Origin: an uncultured Eubacteriales bacterium | Lineage (GTDB): Bacteria > Bacillota > Clostridia > Oscillospirales > Acutalibacteraceae | Length of the DNA: 38,753 nucleotides | Direction: 5' to 3' | Assembly (NCBI GenBank): GCA_900318495.1 | Contig: ONLA01000018.1 | Span: 1 to 38,753 of the forward strand | Shown here: piece after piece, positions 26,311 through 38,710 of the stretch | Position numbering within the stretch: the stretch's first letter is position 1 | Layout of the letters: the number at the start of each line of letters is the position of its first letter | Program-made: the position numbers and the translations under genes | Notes under the pieces: generated by a model | What the model was told of the DNA's origin: nothing | The model's input: the letters and a program-made list of their open reading frames with translations, nothing else | Database searches by the model: none

Positions 26311-26393
26311 ACTTGCAAAAATTATTGATTAAGTAAGCATAATTGCAGGAATATAAACATAAAATGAATTATAAAATTAAAAAACTTGCAAAA
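26311..26393. repeat. Two ACTTGCAAAA boxes in the glnN-gltB divergent promoter region
   Basis: Identical 10-bp direct repeats at 26311-26320 and 26384-26393 lie between the divergent promoters, 73 bp apart. The same 10-mer occurs upstream of glmS at 36467-36476. They may be sites for a shared activator or repressor; the surrounding DNA is AT-rich and otherwise empty. Confidence 0.5.
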
Positions 26394-26398
26394 TGGTA

Positions 26399-26428
26399 TT
26401 GACAATTTGAAAAACACGGTAGTATAAT
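26399..26428 (+). promoter_or_regulatory. Promoter of gltBD
   Basis: TTGACA (26399-26404) and TATAAT (26423-26428) with an 18-bp spacer. An ACTTGCAAAA box ends 5 bp upstream of the -35. Confidence 0.85.
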
Positions 26429-26462
26429 AAGACACATAAATTTGCAGAGAGGAAGATGTCAT

Positions 26463-29400
26463 ATGTTTCAGCAAAAGAACAATCAGTTCAAACCTGCTCT
26501 TTATTCACCAAGCTTTGAACACGACAACTGCGGTATAGGAGCGGTGGTTAACATCAAGGGCAAAAAATCTCACGCAACGGTAGAAAACGCTCTTACCATC
26601 GTGGAAACTCTTGAACACCGCGCAGGTAAGGACGCCGCGGGCAAAACCGGCGACGGTGTTGGAATTCTGTTACAAATCAGCCACACTTTCTTTAAGAAGG
26701 CGGCTGAAAAGCTCGGCATTAAGCTGAAAAATGAACGCGATTACGCTGTGGGTATGTTTTTCTTTCCGCAAAACGAGCTAAGGCGCAATCAGGCGAAAAA
26801 GATGTTCGAAATAATTTCCGGAAAAGAGGGGCTTAACATCCTCGGCTGGCGCGAGGTTCCTCACAATAAAAACGCAATCGGCAAGCGCGCGCTTGACTGT
26901 ATGCCGAACATACAGCAGTGCTTTATCGAGCGCCCCGACGGAGTGTGCAGAGGCATTGATTTTGACCGCAGGCTTTATGTCGCGCGCAGAATTTTTGAGC
27001 AGAGCAGCGAGGATACATATGTTGTTTCGCTTTCCTCGCGCACAATAGTATACAAGGGAATGTTTTTGGTGGGCGATTTGCGCAAATTCTTCCCCGACCT
27101 GCGGGATAAGGATTTTACGAGCGCGATTGCGCTTGTCCATTCGCGTTTTTCCACCAACACAAATCCAAGCTGGGAAAGAGCGCATCCCAACCGGATGATT
27201 GTTCATAACGGCGAGATTAACACTATCCGCGGCAACGCCGATAAAATGCTCGCGCGTGAGGAAAATATGCGTTCGGAGCACCTGAAGGGCGATTTGGATA
27301 AGGTTATACCGGTAGTAAACGCCAAGGGTTCGGACTCCGCAATGCTCGACAACACCCTCGAATTCCTTGTGATGAGCGGAATGGATTTGCCGCTTGCGGT
27401 AATGATCACAATACCCGAGCCGTGGGATAAAAACAACACAATTTCACGAAAAAAGAAGGATTTTTACCGGTATTACGCAACAATGATGGAGCCGTGGGAC
27501 GGTCCGGCTTCAATACTTTTTTCCGACGGCGATATTATGGGCGCGGTGCTTGACCGCAACGGACTTCGCCCGTCAAGATATTACATCACAGATGATGAAA
27601 ATTTAATCCTGTCATCAGAGGTGGGAGCGCTTGAAATCCCGCCCGAAAAGGTGGTTGCCAAGGACAGACTCCGCCCGGGAAAAATGCTCCTTGTCGATAC
27701 CGTCAGGGGCGAGCTTATCAGCGACGATGAAATCAAGGAGCGCTACGCTTCAAAGCAGCCCTACGGCGAATGGCTCGACAGCAATCTTGTAAGGCTAAAG
27801 GACTTAAAAATACCCAATCTAAAGGTTGAGGAACACCGCCGCGCCGAGCGCAAAAAGCTTCAAAAGGCGTTCGGCTATACATACGAGGATGTTATGACCT
27901 CAATTTTGCCTATGGCACGCGACGGCGCCGAACAGATTGCCTCAATGGGCGCCGACAGTCCGATTCCGCCGCTTTCACAGGTCAATCAGCCGTTGTTTAA
28001 TTACTTTAAACAGCTTTTCGCTCAGGTTACAAATCCGCCGATTGACGCGCTCAGGGAGGAAGTTGTGACCTCAACCACCGTCTATCTCGGCGAATCGGGA
28101 AACATTCTTGAAGCAAAGCCCGAAAACTGCAAGGTGCTTATGGTTCACAATCCCATCCTGTCATCGACGGATATTTTAAAGCTTAAAAATATCAGGGAAC
28201 GCGGCTTTAAATCCGCGGTTATCCCAATACTGTACTATAAAAACACCTCGCTGAAAAAAGCGGTTGAAAAACTGTTCCTGAACGCCGACAAGGCATACCG
28301 CGAGGGTGCGAATATTCTGATTCTCTCCGACAGGGGAGTGGACGAAAACCACCTTGCGATTCCGTCGCTTTTGGCGGTTTCGGCGCTTCATCAGCACCTT
28401 GTTGTAACTAAGCGCAGAACCTCGCTGTCTATTGTGCTTGAGAGCGGAGAACCGCGCGAGGTTCACCACTTCGCGACGCTCCTCGGCTACGGCGCTACGG
28501 CGGTTAACCCGTATCTCGTCCAGGAAACTATCCGTGAGCTTATCCACGATAATTTGCTTGATAAGGACTGCTACGCCGCTGTTGACGATTACAACAGCGC
28601 GGTAATTCACGGCATCGTCAAAATCGCCTCAAAAATGGGAATATCCACAATTCAATCCTATTTAGGCTCGCAGATTTTCGAGGCAATCGGATTAAGCTCC
28701 GAGGTTATCGGAAAATACTTCACGGGAACGGTCAGCAGAGTGGGCGGTATTACAATCAAGGATATCGAAAATAATGTTGACAAGCTCCACACCGCGGCGT
28801 TTGATCCGCTCGGACTCGGAACAAGCTGTGAGCTTCCGTCAAACGGAACCCATAAATTCCGCAGCGGTAAAGAGGAGCACCTCTATAATCCGCAGACAAT
28901 TCATGCGTTACAGGCGGCAACAAGAACCGGAAGCTACGATTTGTTTAAGCAATATACAAAAATGATTAATGAAGAAATGAGCGCGGTCAGCCTTCGCGGA
29001 CTTCTTGATTTTAATTTTGCCGAAAATCCTGTGCCGATTGATGAGGTTGAAAGCGTGGACGAGCTTGTAAAGCGCTTTAAAACAGGCGCTATGAGCTACG
29101 GTTCAATTTCGCAGGAAGCGCACGAAACCCTGGCGCTTGCCATGAATATGCTTCACGGCAAGTCAAACTCGGGCGAGGGCGGCGAAAGCCCCGAACGCCT
29201 TGCGACAAAGGGAACTAAGGAAAACCGCTGTTCGGCGATTAAGCAGGTAGCGTCGGGACGTTTCGGCGTAACAAGCGAATATCTGAATTCAGCCGATGAA
29301 ATCCAAATTAAAATGGCGCAGGGCGCAAAGCCCGGCGAGGGCGGTCATCTTCCGGGGAGCAAGGTGTATCCGTGGATTGCAAGGACAAGACACTCAACCC

Positions 29401-31000
29401 CCGGCGTATCGCTTATTTCACCTCCGCCGCACCACGACATTTACTCAATCGAGGACTTGGCGCAGCTAATCTACGACCTGAAAAACGCCAACAAAAACGC
29501 GCGTATTTCCGTAAAGCTTGTATCTGAATGCGGTGTCGGAACGGTAGCCGCAGGCGTTGCGAAGGCAGGCGCCGGGGTAATCCTTATCTCGGGCTGGGAC
29601 GGCGGCACGGGCGCGGCGCCGAGAAGCTCAATCTACAACGCAGGTCTGCCGTGGGAGCTTGGACTTGCCGAGGCTCACCAGACGCTGATTATGAATAACC
29701 TCAGGAACAAGGTTGTAATTGAAACCGACGGCAAGCTGATGACCGGCAGAGACGTCGCAATCGCGGCGATACTCGGCGCGGAGGAATTCGGCTTCGCGAC
29801 CGCTCCTTTGGTAACAATGGGCTGCGCTATGATGCGAGTCTGCAACCTTGATACCTGTCCGTTCGGCGTGGCTACCCAAAATCCCGAACTGAGAAAGCGC
29901 TTTGCCGGCAAGCCGGAGTATGTGGTAAGCTTTATGCGTTTTATCGCTCAGGAGCTCAGGGAGTATATGTCAAGGCTCGGAGTCCGCACGCTTGACGAGC
30001 TTGTAGGCAGAACCGATTTGTTAAGACAAAAGGACAATCTTTCCGAAAACGAGAGCAAGCTTGACCTTTCGGCAATACTTGACACAAATTTCCGGGAAAA
30101 AATTCAGTACAGCTCAAAAAGTCCGTACGATTTCAAGCTTGGCGAAACTATTGACGAAAGTGTTTTGGAAAAGAAATTTGACTTGACGAGACCGGTAAAG
30201 CAAAAGGTTGAAATTCAGGTTAAGAATACAGACCGTTCGCTCGGTACCGCCTTTGGTTCAGAACTGACAAAGCGTTTTGGTTCGGCTTTGAGCGACGACA
30301 CATATACAGTAAAATGCAGCGGCTCGGGCGGTCAAAGCTTCGGCGCGTTTATCCCAAAGGGCTTAACGCTTGAGCTGTCCGGCGACAGCAACGATTATTT
30401 CGGAAAAGGTCTTTCGGGCGGCAAGCTCACCGTTTATCCGCCTGAAAATTCAAGGTTCAGCGCCGAGGAAAACATCATTATCGGCAACGTTGCCCTTTAC
30501 GGAGCGACAAGCGGAAAGGCGTTCATTAACGGAGTGGCAGGTGAACGCTTCTGCGTCCGCAATTCAGGCGCGACAGCGGTTGTTGAGGGAGCGGGCGACC
30601 ACGGCTGTGAGTATATGACAGGCGGCTGCGTGCTTGTTTTGGGAAGAACAGGCAAGAACTTTGCCGCAGGTATGTCAGGCGGTGTCGCGTATGTTCTCGA
30701 CGAACACCATCACCTTTACCGCAGGCTGAACAAGGAGCTTGTGGAGTGTACGGAACTTTCGGACAAAGCGGATATTGAAAAAGTGAAAGAGCTGCTCAAT
30801 GAGCACGTTAAGGCGACAGGCTCAAAAAAGGGCAGGCGCATTCTGGACAGCTTCGATGATTATTTACCGTTATTTAAGAAAATTATTCCGTATGATTATA
30901 AGCGCATAACCGGGGAGATTGCCGGCGGCAAGGCTCGCGGACTTAGCGCGGAGCAGGCGGAAATCGCCGCTTTTGATAAGCTGATAAAGGAGGAGCACTA

Positions 31001-31001
<1 letters not shown>
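26463..31001 (+). CDS. gltB: Glutamate synthase large subunit
   Basis: A 1512-residue subunit that takes the amide of glutamine to make glutamate from 2-oxoglutarate. Start ATG 26463 follows GAGAGGAAG. A 22-residue propeptide precedes the N-terminal nucleophile Cys23 (HDNCGIG), exposed by processing. Domains run in order: Ntn-type amidotransferase (about 23-430), central domain (about 470-770), FMN/synthase domain (about 840-1200, with SGEGGESPER and GWDGGTGAAPRSS), the iron-sulfur cysteines in CAMMRVCNLDTCPFG, and the C-terminal beta-helix (about 1240-1480). Its stop overlaps the gltD start by one base. Confidence 0.97.
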
Positions 31002-34089
<3,088 letters not shown>

Positions 34090-34115
34090 ACTGTTGCATT
34101 CGCAAGTTCGGCAAC

Positions 34116-34137
34116 GCGGTATTGCAAAAAATACCGC
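34116..34137. repeat. Short palindrome, possibly a REP-like remnant
   Basis: GCGGTATT and AATACCGC form a perfect 8-bp stem with a 6-base loop; GCGGTATTGC matches the right arm of the REP-like element. It lies 26 bp after the pyrG stop. On the - strand the loop side reads TTTTTT. Confidence 0.5.
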
Positions 34138-34142
34138 AAGCA

Positions 34143-34189
34143 CAAAGGCGCGTTTCCCGTAAAGGAAGCGCGCCTTTGTGTTGTCATAT
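34143..34189. other. Fourth copy of the CAAAGGCGC hairpin, between pyrG and glmS
   Basis: CAAAGGCGCG (34143-34152) pairs with CGCGCCTTTG (34169-34178), and the - strand is preceded by ATGACA as in the amt leader. Here it sits at the 3' side of both convergent genes, so it may act as a terminator or be a mobile palindrome. No U-run follows on the + strand. Confidence 0.55.
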
Positions 34190-34192
34190 ATT

Positions 34193-34308
34193 ATACTAAT
34201 ACCTAATAAAAAGTAGCCAATCTTTGCGGTCTATTTTCCGCAATACTGCGTTGTCGTCCTTGCAAGGCGCCGGCCTTGCCGCGTCCTTCTTCTATCAGGA
34301 ATTAGTAT
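34193..34308. mobile_element. MITE-like non-coding element with inverted ends
   Basis: A 116-bp segment begins ATACTAATACCTAATAAAAAG and ends, in inverted form, ATACTAATTCCTGATAGAAG (16 of 20 matching after one offset). Inside are the palindromes TTGCGG/CCGCAA and GCAAGGC/GCCTTGC. No reading frame is seen. Its right end is identical over 19 bp to the repeat at 15319-15337. It lacks a transposase, so any mobility would depend on one elsewhere. Confidence 0.6.
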
Positions 34309-34343
34309 TAAACTGTCGGCTGATAGCGTTTAAAAAATTGCCT

Positions 34344-36170
34344 TTATTCTACCGTAACAGATTTTGCCAAGTTTCTCGGTTTGTCAACGTCGTTGCCTTT
34401 GTTAACCGAGGTGTAGTAGGCAAGTAGCTGCATCGGAACGGTTGCGAGCATCGGCATAAGTGTTTCGTTAAGCTGCGGAATTCTGATTAAGTAATCAGCA
34501 GCGTCGCGGTCTATGTCGGCGTGCTCGTCACAAATAACAATTGTCATTGCGCCGCGCGCCTTGACCTCCTTGATATTGGAAACCGTTTTTTCAAGCAGAG
34601 AGTTCTGCGTGGCAACGGCGATAACAGGCATTCCGTCCTCCACAAGCGAGATTGTGCCGTGCTTCAGTTCGCCTGCCGCGTAGCTTTCTGAGTGTATATA
34701 TGAAATTTCCTTCAGCTTCAGCGAGCCTTCCATTGACAAAGCGTAGTCAAGTCCTCTGCCGATATACAGCAGGCTGTCGGCGGTAATAAGCTTGGTGGAA
34801 ACATACTGGCAGATGTCGAGCACCTTTGTGATAGTTTCCTCAATTTTGGCAGGCATCGAGGTAAGCTGAGATGTAAGCCGTCGGCATTTTTCTTCGCTGA
34901 TTTTTCCCTTGGCAAACGCCATTTCAAACGCGAGCAAATACATTACCGAAAGCTGAACCATATACGCTTTTGTCGAAGCGACGGCAATTTCGGGTCCGGC
35001 GTGAGTGTATATAACCATATCCGCTTCACGGGCGATTGAGCTTCCCTTTACGTTAACAATGGCAAGCGATTTTGCTCCTGTGCCCTTAACAAGGTTAAGC
35101 ACCGCCTTTGAATCTGCGGTTTCGCCCGACTGGCTGATGATAATAACCAAGTCGTTTTCACCGATTAACGGGTCGCGGTATCTAAACTCCGAGGCGATGT
35201 CAACGGTAACAGATACCCTCGCGATTTTCTCAATCACGTATTTGCCGACCATTCCGGCGTGCATAGCCGTACCGCACGCGACTATAAATATGTTGTTGAA
35301 GCTTCGCAAAATTTCGGGTGTTATTCCGCATTCTTCAAGATTCGGCAGTCCGTTTTCAATTCGCGGAGTTATGGTGGTTTTTACCGCGGTGGGCTGCTCG
35401 TTAATTTCCTTAATCATAAAGTGCGGATAACCGCATTTTTCGGCGCTGTCCTCGTCCCAGTCAGCGGTGTGCAGTTCTTTGTCAATCATTCTGCCGTGAA
35501 GGCTGCAAAAGTTAACCGAACCGTTTTTCAGCACGGCAATTTCGCCGTACTCCAAAAGATAATAGTCCTTGGTGTACTTAATAATAGCCGGAACGTCCGA
35601 AGCGACAAAAACCTCACCGACACCCTGACCGACAATCAGCGGACTTTCGCATCTTACCGCGTACACGGTTTCGGGACGATCCGCGAATACAATTCCCAGA
35701 GCGTATGATCCCCTAAGCTCGTGCAGAACCTTGCGTATACAGCGGATAGGGTTTCCGTCGTAGTAAAAGTCAAGAAGCTGTGCGACAACCTCGGTGTCTG
35801 TGTCCGATAAAAAGTCAGTGCGTTCGTTTTCAATTAAAAACTGCTTTAACTGCTTGTAATTCTCAATAATACCGTTGTGCACAATCGTTACGCGCCTGCC
35901 CGAATGGGGGTGCGAGTTAACGTCGGACGGTTCGCCGTGAGTTGCCCAGCGTGTGTGACCAATTCCGGCGTGTCCCTTGGGCTTTCCTTCCTTTTCCATT
36001 TTGGCTTCCAAATCGGCAAGCCTGCCTTTTGTTTTGGCAACTTCAATTTTACGGTTTTCAAAAACGGCGATTCCGGCGGAATCGTATCCCCTGTATTCAA
36101 GCTTTTTAAGCGCCGACACCAGAACATCGGTACAGTCACGCGGACCTACATAACCAACAATACCACACAT
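34344..36170 (-). CDS. glmS: Glutamine-fructose-6-phosphate aminotransferase (isomerising)
   Basis: A 608-residue enzyme making glucosamine 6-phosphate for cell-wall synthesis. The glutaminase domain starts with the nucleophile Cys2 (MCGIVGYVG) exposed after Met removal and contains GHTRWATHG; two SIS domains follow (SQSGETADSK and ESYAAGELKHGTIS), ending in KSVTVE. The start at 36170 follows GGAGGAAG; the longer open frame to 36233 lies in the leader. Its leader resembles that of glnN and contains no glmS ribozyme core. Confidence 0.97.
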   Translation of the reverse strand: MCGIVGYVGPRDCTDVLVSALKKLEYRGYDSAGIAVFENRKIEVAKTKGRLADLEAKMEKEGKPKGHAGIGHTRWATHGEPSDVNSHPHSGRRVTIVHNGIIENYKQLKQFLIENERTDFLSDTDTEVVAQLLDFYYDGNPIRCIRKVLHELRGSYALGIVFADRPETVYAVRCESPLIVGQGVGEVFVASDVPAIIKYTKDYYLLEYGEIAVLKNGSVNFCSLHGRMIDKELHTADWDEDSAEKCGYPHFMIKEINEQPTAVKTTITPRIENGLPNLEECGITPEILRSFNNIFIVACGTAMHAGMVGKYVIEKIARVSVTVDIASEFRYRDPLIGENDLVIIISQSGETADSKAVLNLVKGTGAKSLAIVNVKGSSIAREADMVIYTHAGPEIAVASTKAYMVQLSVMYLLAFEMAFAKGKISEEKCRRLTSQLTSMPAKIEETITKVLDICQYVSTKLITADSLLYIGRGLDYALSMEGSLKLKEISYIHSESYAAGELKHGTISLVEDGMPVIAVATQNSLLEKTVSNIKEVKARGAMTIVICDEHADIDRDAADYLIRIPQLNETLMPMLATVPMQLLAYYTSVNKGNDVDKPRNLAKSVTVE

Positions 36171-36224
36171 AGCTAATCTTCCTCCGATAGTTTTTATTAA
36201 TATATGACTATGACTGTTATATAA

Positions 36225-36252
36225 AAGCAACACCGCGCAATTCGCGGCGCGT
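36225..36252. repeat. REP-like fragment in the glmS leader
   Basis: AGCAACACCGCGCAATTC matches the left arm of the REP-like element with one change and is followed by GCGGCGCG. It lies in the transcribed glmS leader, between the leader hairpin and the start codon. Confidence 0.55.
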
Positions 36253-36282
36253 TTTTGCGGAATTAATTTCTGAATTTTTTGA

Positions 36283-36334
36283 CAAAAATATGGGCACTAA
36301 CGGTATTGTGCCGTCAGCGCCTTTGCTGTCATTG
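36283..36334 (-). promoter_or_regulatory. Structured leader of glmS, related to glnN leader
   Basis: GGCACTAACGG (36293-36303) pairs along its full 11 bp with CCGTCAGCGCC (36311-36321), with G-U pairs on the transcript. On the - strand it is preceded by ATGACA and followed by TTTTTGTCAAAAAA, which can pair with it. The first 20 or so transcribed bases are almost identical to those of glnN, while the 3' side of the stem differs but keeps pairing. Confidence 0.65.
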
Positions 36335-36339
36335 ATGTC

Positions 36340-36368
36340 AGTATACTACGGTCAAAATGATTTGTCAA
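36340..36368 (-). promoter_or_regulatory. Promoter of glmS
   Basis: TTGACA (36363-36368) and TATACT (36340-36345) on the - strand, 17 bp apart, as at glnN. Confidence 0.85.
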
Positions 36369-36381
36369 GTATAAATTGAAG

Positions 36382-36476
36382 CGTTTGCAAATAATCCTGC
36401 AAAAACTTACGGTATTATGATGAACAACGTGCAAATTTCAACTAAAAATGAATCAACTAAACAAAAACTTGCAAAA
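36382..36476. repeat. TGCAAA-box cluster upstream of glmS
   Basis: TGCAA boxes occur in the same direction at about 36386, 36398, 36430 and 36470; the last is ACTTGCAAAA, identical to the two boxes between glnN and gltB. They lie upstream of the -35 of glmS. The remaining space up to the tRNA terminator shows nothing else. Confidence 0.45.
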
Positions 36477-36520
36477 ACAGCGACGATTCTTACTGCGGCG
36501 CTGTATATATTGCTGAATAA

Positions 36521-36558
36521 AATAAAAACCACAGACACCATAAAAGGCATCTGTGGTT
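36521..36558 (-). terminator. Terminator of the tRNA-Ser pair
   Basis: On the - strand AACCACAGATGCC pairs with GGTGTCTGTGGTT (one interruption) and is followed by TTTATT, right after the CCA end of tRNA-Ser(GCU). Confidence 0.85.
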
Positions 36559-36559
36559 T

Positions 36560-36649
36560 TGGCGGAGGACAAGGGATTTGAACCCTCGCGCCGCGTTAGC
36601 GACCTACTCCCTTAGCAGGGGAGCCTCTTCACCACTTGAGTAATCCTCC
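36560..36649 (-). tRNA. tRNA-Ser (anticodon GCU)
   Basis: A 90-base class II tRNA. The acceptor stem GGAGGAT/GTCCTCC, discriminator G and an encoded CCA end are present. The anticodon GCT is at 36614-36616 in loop CTGCTAA, a long variable arm follows, and the T arm GAGGGTTCAAATCCC is canonical. Confidence 0.96.
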
Positions 36650-36674
36650 GTGCGGTAAAGTAGTTTAAAGAAAA

Positions 36675-36763
36675 TGGCGGAGAGAAAGGGATTCGAACCC
36701 TTGGTCCCTTGCGGGATCACTAGTTTTCAAGACTAGCTCCTTAAACCACTCGGACATCTCTCC
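36675..36763 (-). tRNA. tRNA-Ser (anticodon UGA)
   Basis: An 89-base class II tRNA with acceptor stem GGAGAGA/TTCTCTCC region and encoded CCA end. The anticodon TGA is at 36727-36729 in the loop CTTGAAA closed by CTAGT/ACTAG, with a long variable arm and a standard GGTTCGAATCC T arm. It is 25 bp upstream of tRNA-Ser(GCU) on the same strand. Confidence 0.96.
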
Positions 36764-36790
36764 GTAAACGCTGTTGTATCAGCAATATTT

Positions 36791-36819
36791 ATTTTAACAC
36801 AGCAGTTGTTTTTTGTCAA
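36791..36819 (-). promoter_or_regulatory. Promoter of the tRNA-Ser pair
   Basis: TTGACA (36814-36819) and TAAAAT (36791-36796) on the - strand, 17-bp spacer, just upstream of tRNA-Ser(UGA). Confidence 0.8.
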
Positions 36820-36873
36820 TACTTATTTTTTATATTTAGCTTGTCATACAAAAATTTTCCACGGATTTTTATT

Positions 36874-36926
36874 AAGGCAACACCGCACAATTCAAGCCGC
36901 ACACCTGAATTATGCGGTATTGCCTT
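36874..36926. repeat. REP-like palindromic element, copy 2
   Basis: AAGGCAACACCGCACAATTC at the left is mirrored by GAATTATGCGGTATTGCCTT at the right. It lies in the otherwise empty gap between the tRNA-Ser promoter and the lipoprotein promoter. Confidence 0.85.
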
Positions 36927-37017
36927 AACAACGCGTTTTCTGTGCTGTAATTTGCATAGCATACAGGCTGAAATTAATATCTTTTTTGATTTAGTCCGAT
37001 TAATATGATTAAATAAA

Positions 37018-37046
37018 TTGACAAAAATCATCTTACATTATATAAT
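37018..37046 (+). promoter_or_regulatory. Promoter of the lipoprotein gene
   Basis: TTGACA (37018-37023) and TATAAT (37041-37046), 17-bp spacer, a full consensus. Confidence 0.85.
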
Positions 37047-37107
37047 TAAGCTGTGTTATAATATTTTCGTACAAACAATATAAGTTTGCATTACAGGAGG
37101 CTCAAAT

Positions 37108-38598
37108 ATGAAAAAAGCCATCTGCGCACTTTTGGCGGCAACATTCCTTTCGGCCGGAATGGCTTCCGGATGTTCGCAGGGAGGGGATAACCCCTCAACA
37201 ATAGTTTACGGCGAAACCACCGCGGCTGTTAATGCTCCGGTATTTGAAGGAGTTGAAAAACAGTCCGAAAAAAAGCTTAAGGTTAAGCTTTTAGCATCGT
37301 TTAACGCCGAGGAAATGATGAAAATAGGTGGTTACGGGGTAACGGATTCAAGCTTCTATTATTATACCGGTCATTCAAAAAACGATAAAGAAGCAAGATT
37401 TGGAATTATTAATTCGTCCAACTACAAAGTTGAAAGCCCCGATTATACTTTCCTTGAAGAGGCGAGTTATCAGGACGCCGCAAATGTTGACAAGCATTAT
37501 TATATCTGTTCAAAAAGCACGTCCGTTAAAGATGTAGCTGATATGAATTCGAACGGCCTGATTTCAACCACTGGCGAAGAGCTTGTGCCGATGCAGTACG
37601 CCGCTATTCAGGTTCTTAACGACAGATACGCAAAGGTGGTAACTATCCTCGGCGAAACAAAAAACAAAAAAGAAGTGCTGGTGTATAAAAATCCCGAGAC
37701 AAGCGACGACAGAAACCCAAACACCGCTATGTCCAATGACGCCACACTTTACAACGGAAGGTGGGAGGTTTACGACCTTAAGAAAAAAGCGGTTGTAAAG
37801 AATGTTAACGGTGTTATTCCTACCGAAATCGCAGCAAGAGGCGCAATAATTATAGTAGGGGATAAATACTATAACGCCAAGGGCGAGCTGGTCAGCGGTG
37901 TTATCAATGCGTTCAAAAACGGTTACTACAGTGTGGCGGTTGACGCCAACACATCCCTGAATGATATTAACGGCAAATCGCTTTTTCAGTATGACAACCG
38001 GGTTACCACGTTATACGAAGCGTTTGACGACAATACATTTCTTGAACAGGAAAAAGGCTCATATTTTATAGTTGACATTTCAGGCAAAAAGGTTTCCGCG
38101 GACTTTAACTACGCGGTGGCAAAAGCCGGTTCATATTATTTTGCGTATTCTGACGACGGATATTTAATGTTCGACAAAAACGCCAAGCTTGTTTACGGAG
38201 GACAAATAAAAAGCTTTAAATATCAAAAAGACGTCGATGTTTTTTGCCTTTGCGACAACGATGACAATTACACCTATCTCGACGGTTCAGCCAAAGTAAT
38301 AGGAAAGCTTCCTGCCGCGACTAAATCGGACGGGGACTACGGAATTGCCTACGAGATAAGCACAAGCAAGTATTCCGTTTATAACTTCAAGGAAGGCAAG
38401 TTCAACATCGAAACCGACAAGGCTCCCAAAACCTGCGGTATGTTTTCAATAAGCAATAACAGCGCTGTTGTTAATGTGCTTGATAATACCGCGCTTGTTA
38501 ACGCGGATTATACATCCTTTGCCACAAACGGCAACGGACTTGTAATCGCGCAAAGACCCGATGATTCGGCAGACCTCTATAAAATCATACTGGAATAG
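37108..38598 (+). CDS. Large lipoprotein with weak WG-type repeats, function unknown
   Basis: A 496-residue lipoprotein with signal peptide and lipobox ASGC (Cys22). The rest is extracytoplasmic and rich in short beta-strand segments of the form D/N-G-K-x-hydrophobic followed by Y-x-Y or hydrophobic-x-D (for example NAKGELVSGVI, DISGKKVSADFNYAV, DKNAKLVYGGQIKSF and LDGSAKVIGKL), spaced about 35-45 residues apart. This resembles WG/KWG beta-repeat proteins, which may form a propeller-like domain. Its own consensus promoter, ACAGGAGG ribosome binding site and terminator make it a single-gene unit between tRNA genes. I do not recognise a specific function. Confidence 0.85.
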   Translation: MKKAICALLAATFLSAGMASGCSQGGDNPSTIVYGETTAAVNAPVFEGVEKQSEKKLKVKLLASFNAEEMMKIGGYGVTDSSFYYYTGHSKNDKEARFGIINSSNYKVESPDYTFLEEASYQDAANVDKHYYICSKSTSVKDVADMNSNGLISTTGEELVPMQYAAIQVLNDRYAKVVTILGETKNKKEVLVYKNPETSDDRNPNTAMSNDATLYNGRWEVYDLKKKAVVKNVNGVIPTEIAARGAIIIVGDKYYNAKGELVSGVINAFKNGYYSVAVDANTSLNDINGKSLFQYDNRVTTLYEAFDDNTFLEQEKGSYFIVDISGKKVSADFNYAVAKAGSYYFAYSDDGYLMFDKNAKLVYGGQIKSFKYQKDVDVFCLCDNDDNYTYLDGSAKVIGKLPAATKSDGDYGIAYEISTSKYSVYNFKEGKFNIETDKAPKTCGMFSISNNSAVVNVLDNTALVNADYTSFATNGNGLVIAQRPDDSADLYKIILE

Positions 38599-38616
38599 TT
38601 TCCAAATCATAAATTC

Positions 38617-38648
38617 AGCGGCGGCAATCTTAAACAGCCGCCGCTTTT
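38617..38648 (+). terminator. Terminator of the lipoprotein gene
   Basis: AGCGGCGGC and GCCGCCGCT form a perfect 9-bp stem with an 11-base loop followed by TTTTG. Confidence 0.85.
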
Positions 38649-38651
38649 GTC

Positions 38652-38680
38652 TTGACAAAGCGCTTTTCATATTGTAAAAT
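38652..38680 (+). promoter_or_regulatory. Promoter of the tRNA-Arg gene
   Basis: TTGACA (38652-38657) and TAAAAT (38675-38680), 17-bp spacer, about 30 bp before the tRNA. Confidence 0.8.
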
Positions 38681-38710
38681 GAATAATGCCGGTGTAAAAC
38701 TAAATAATAT

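Noticed and set aside
36171-36334. glmS ribozyme in the glmS leader
   Set aside because: The leader is long enough, but the conserved ribozyme core is not found; the visible hairpin instead matches the glnN leader.
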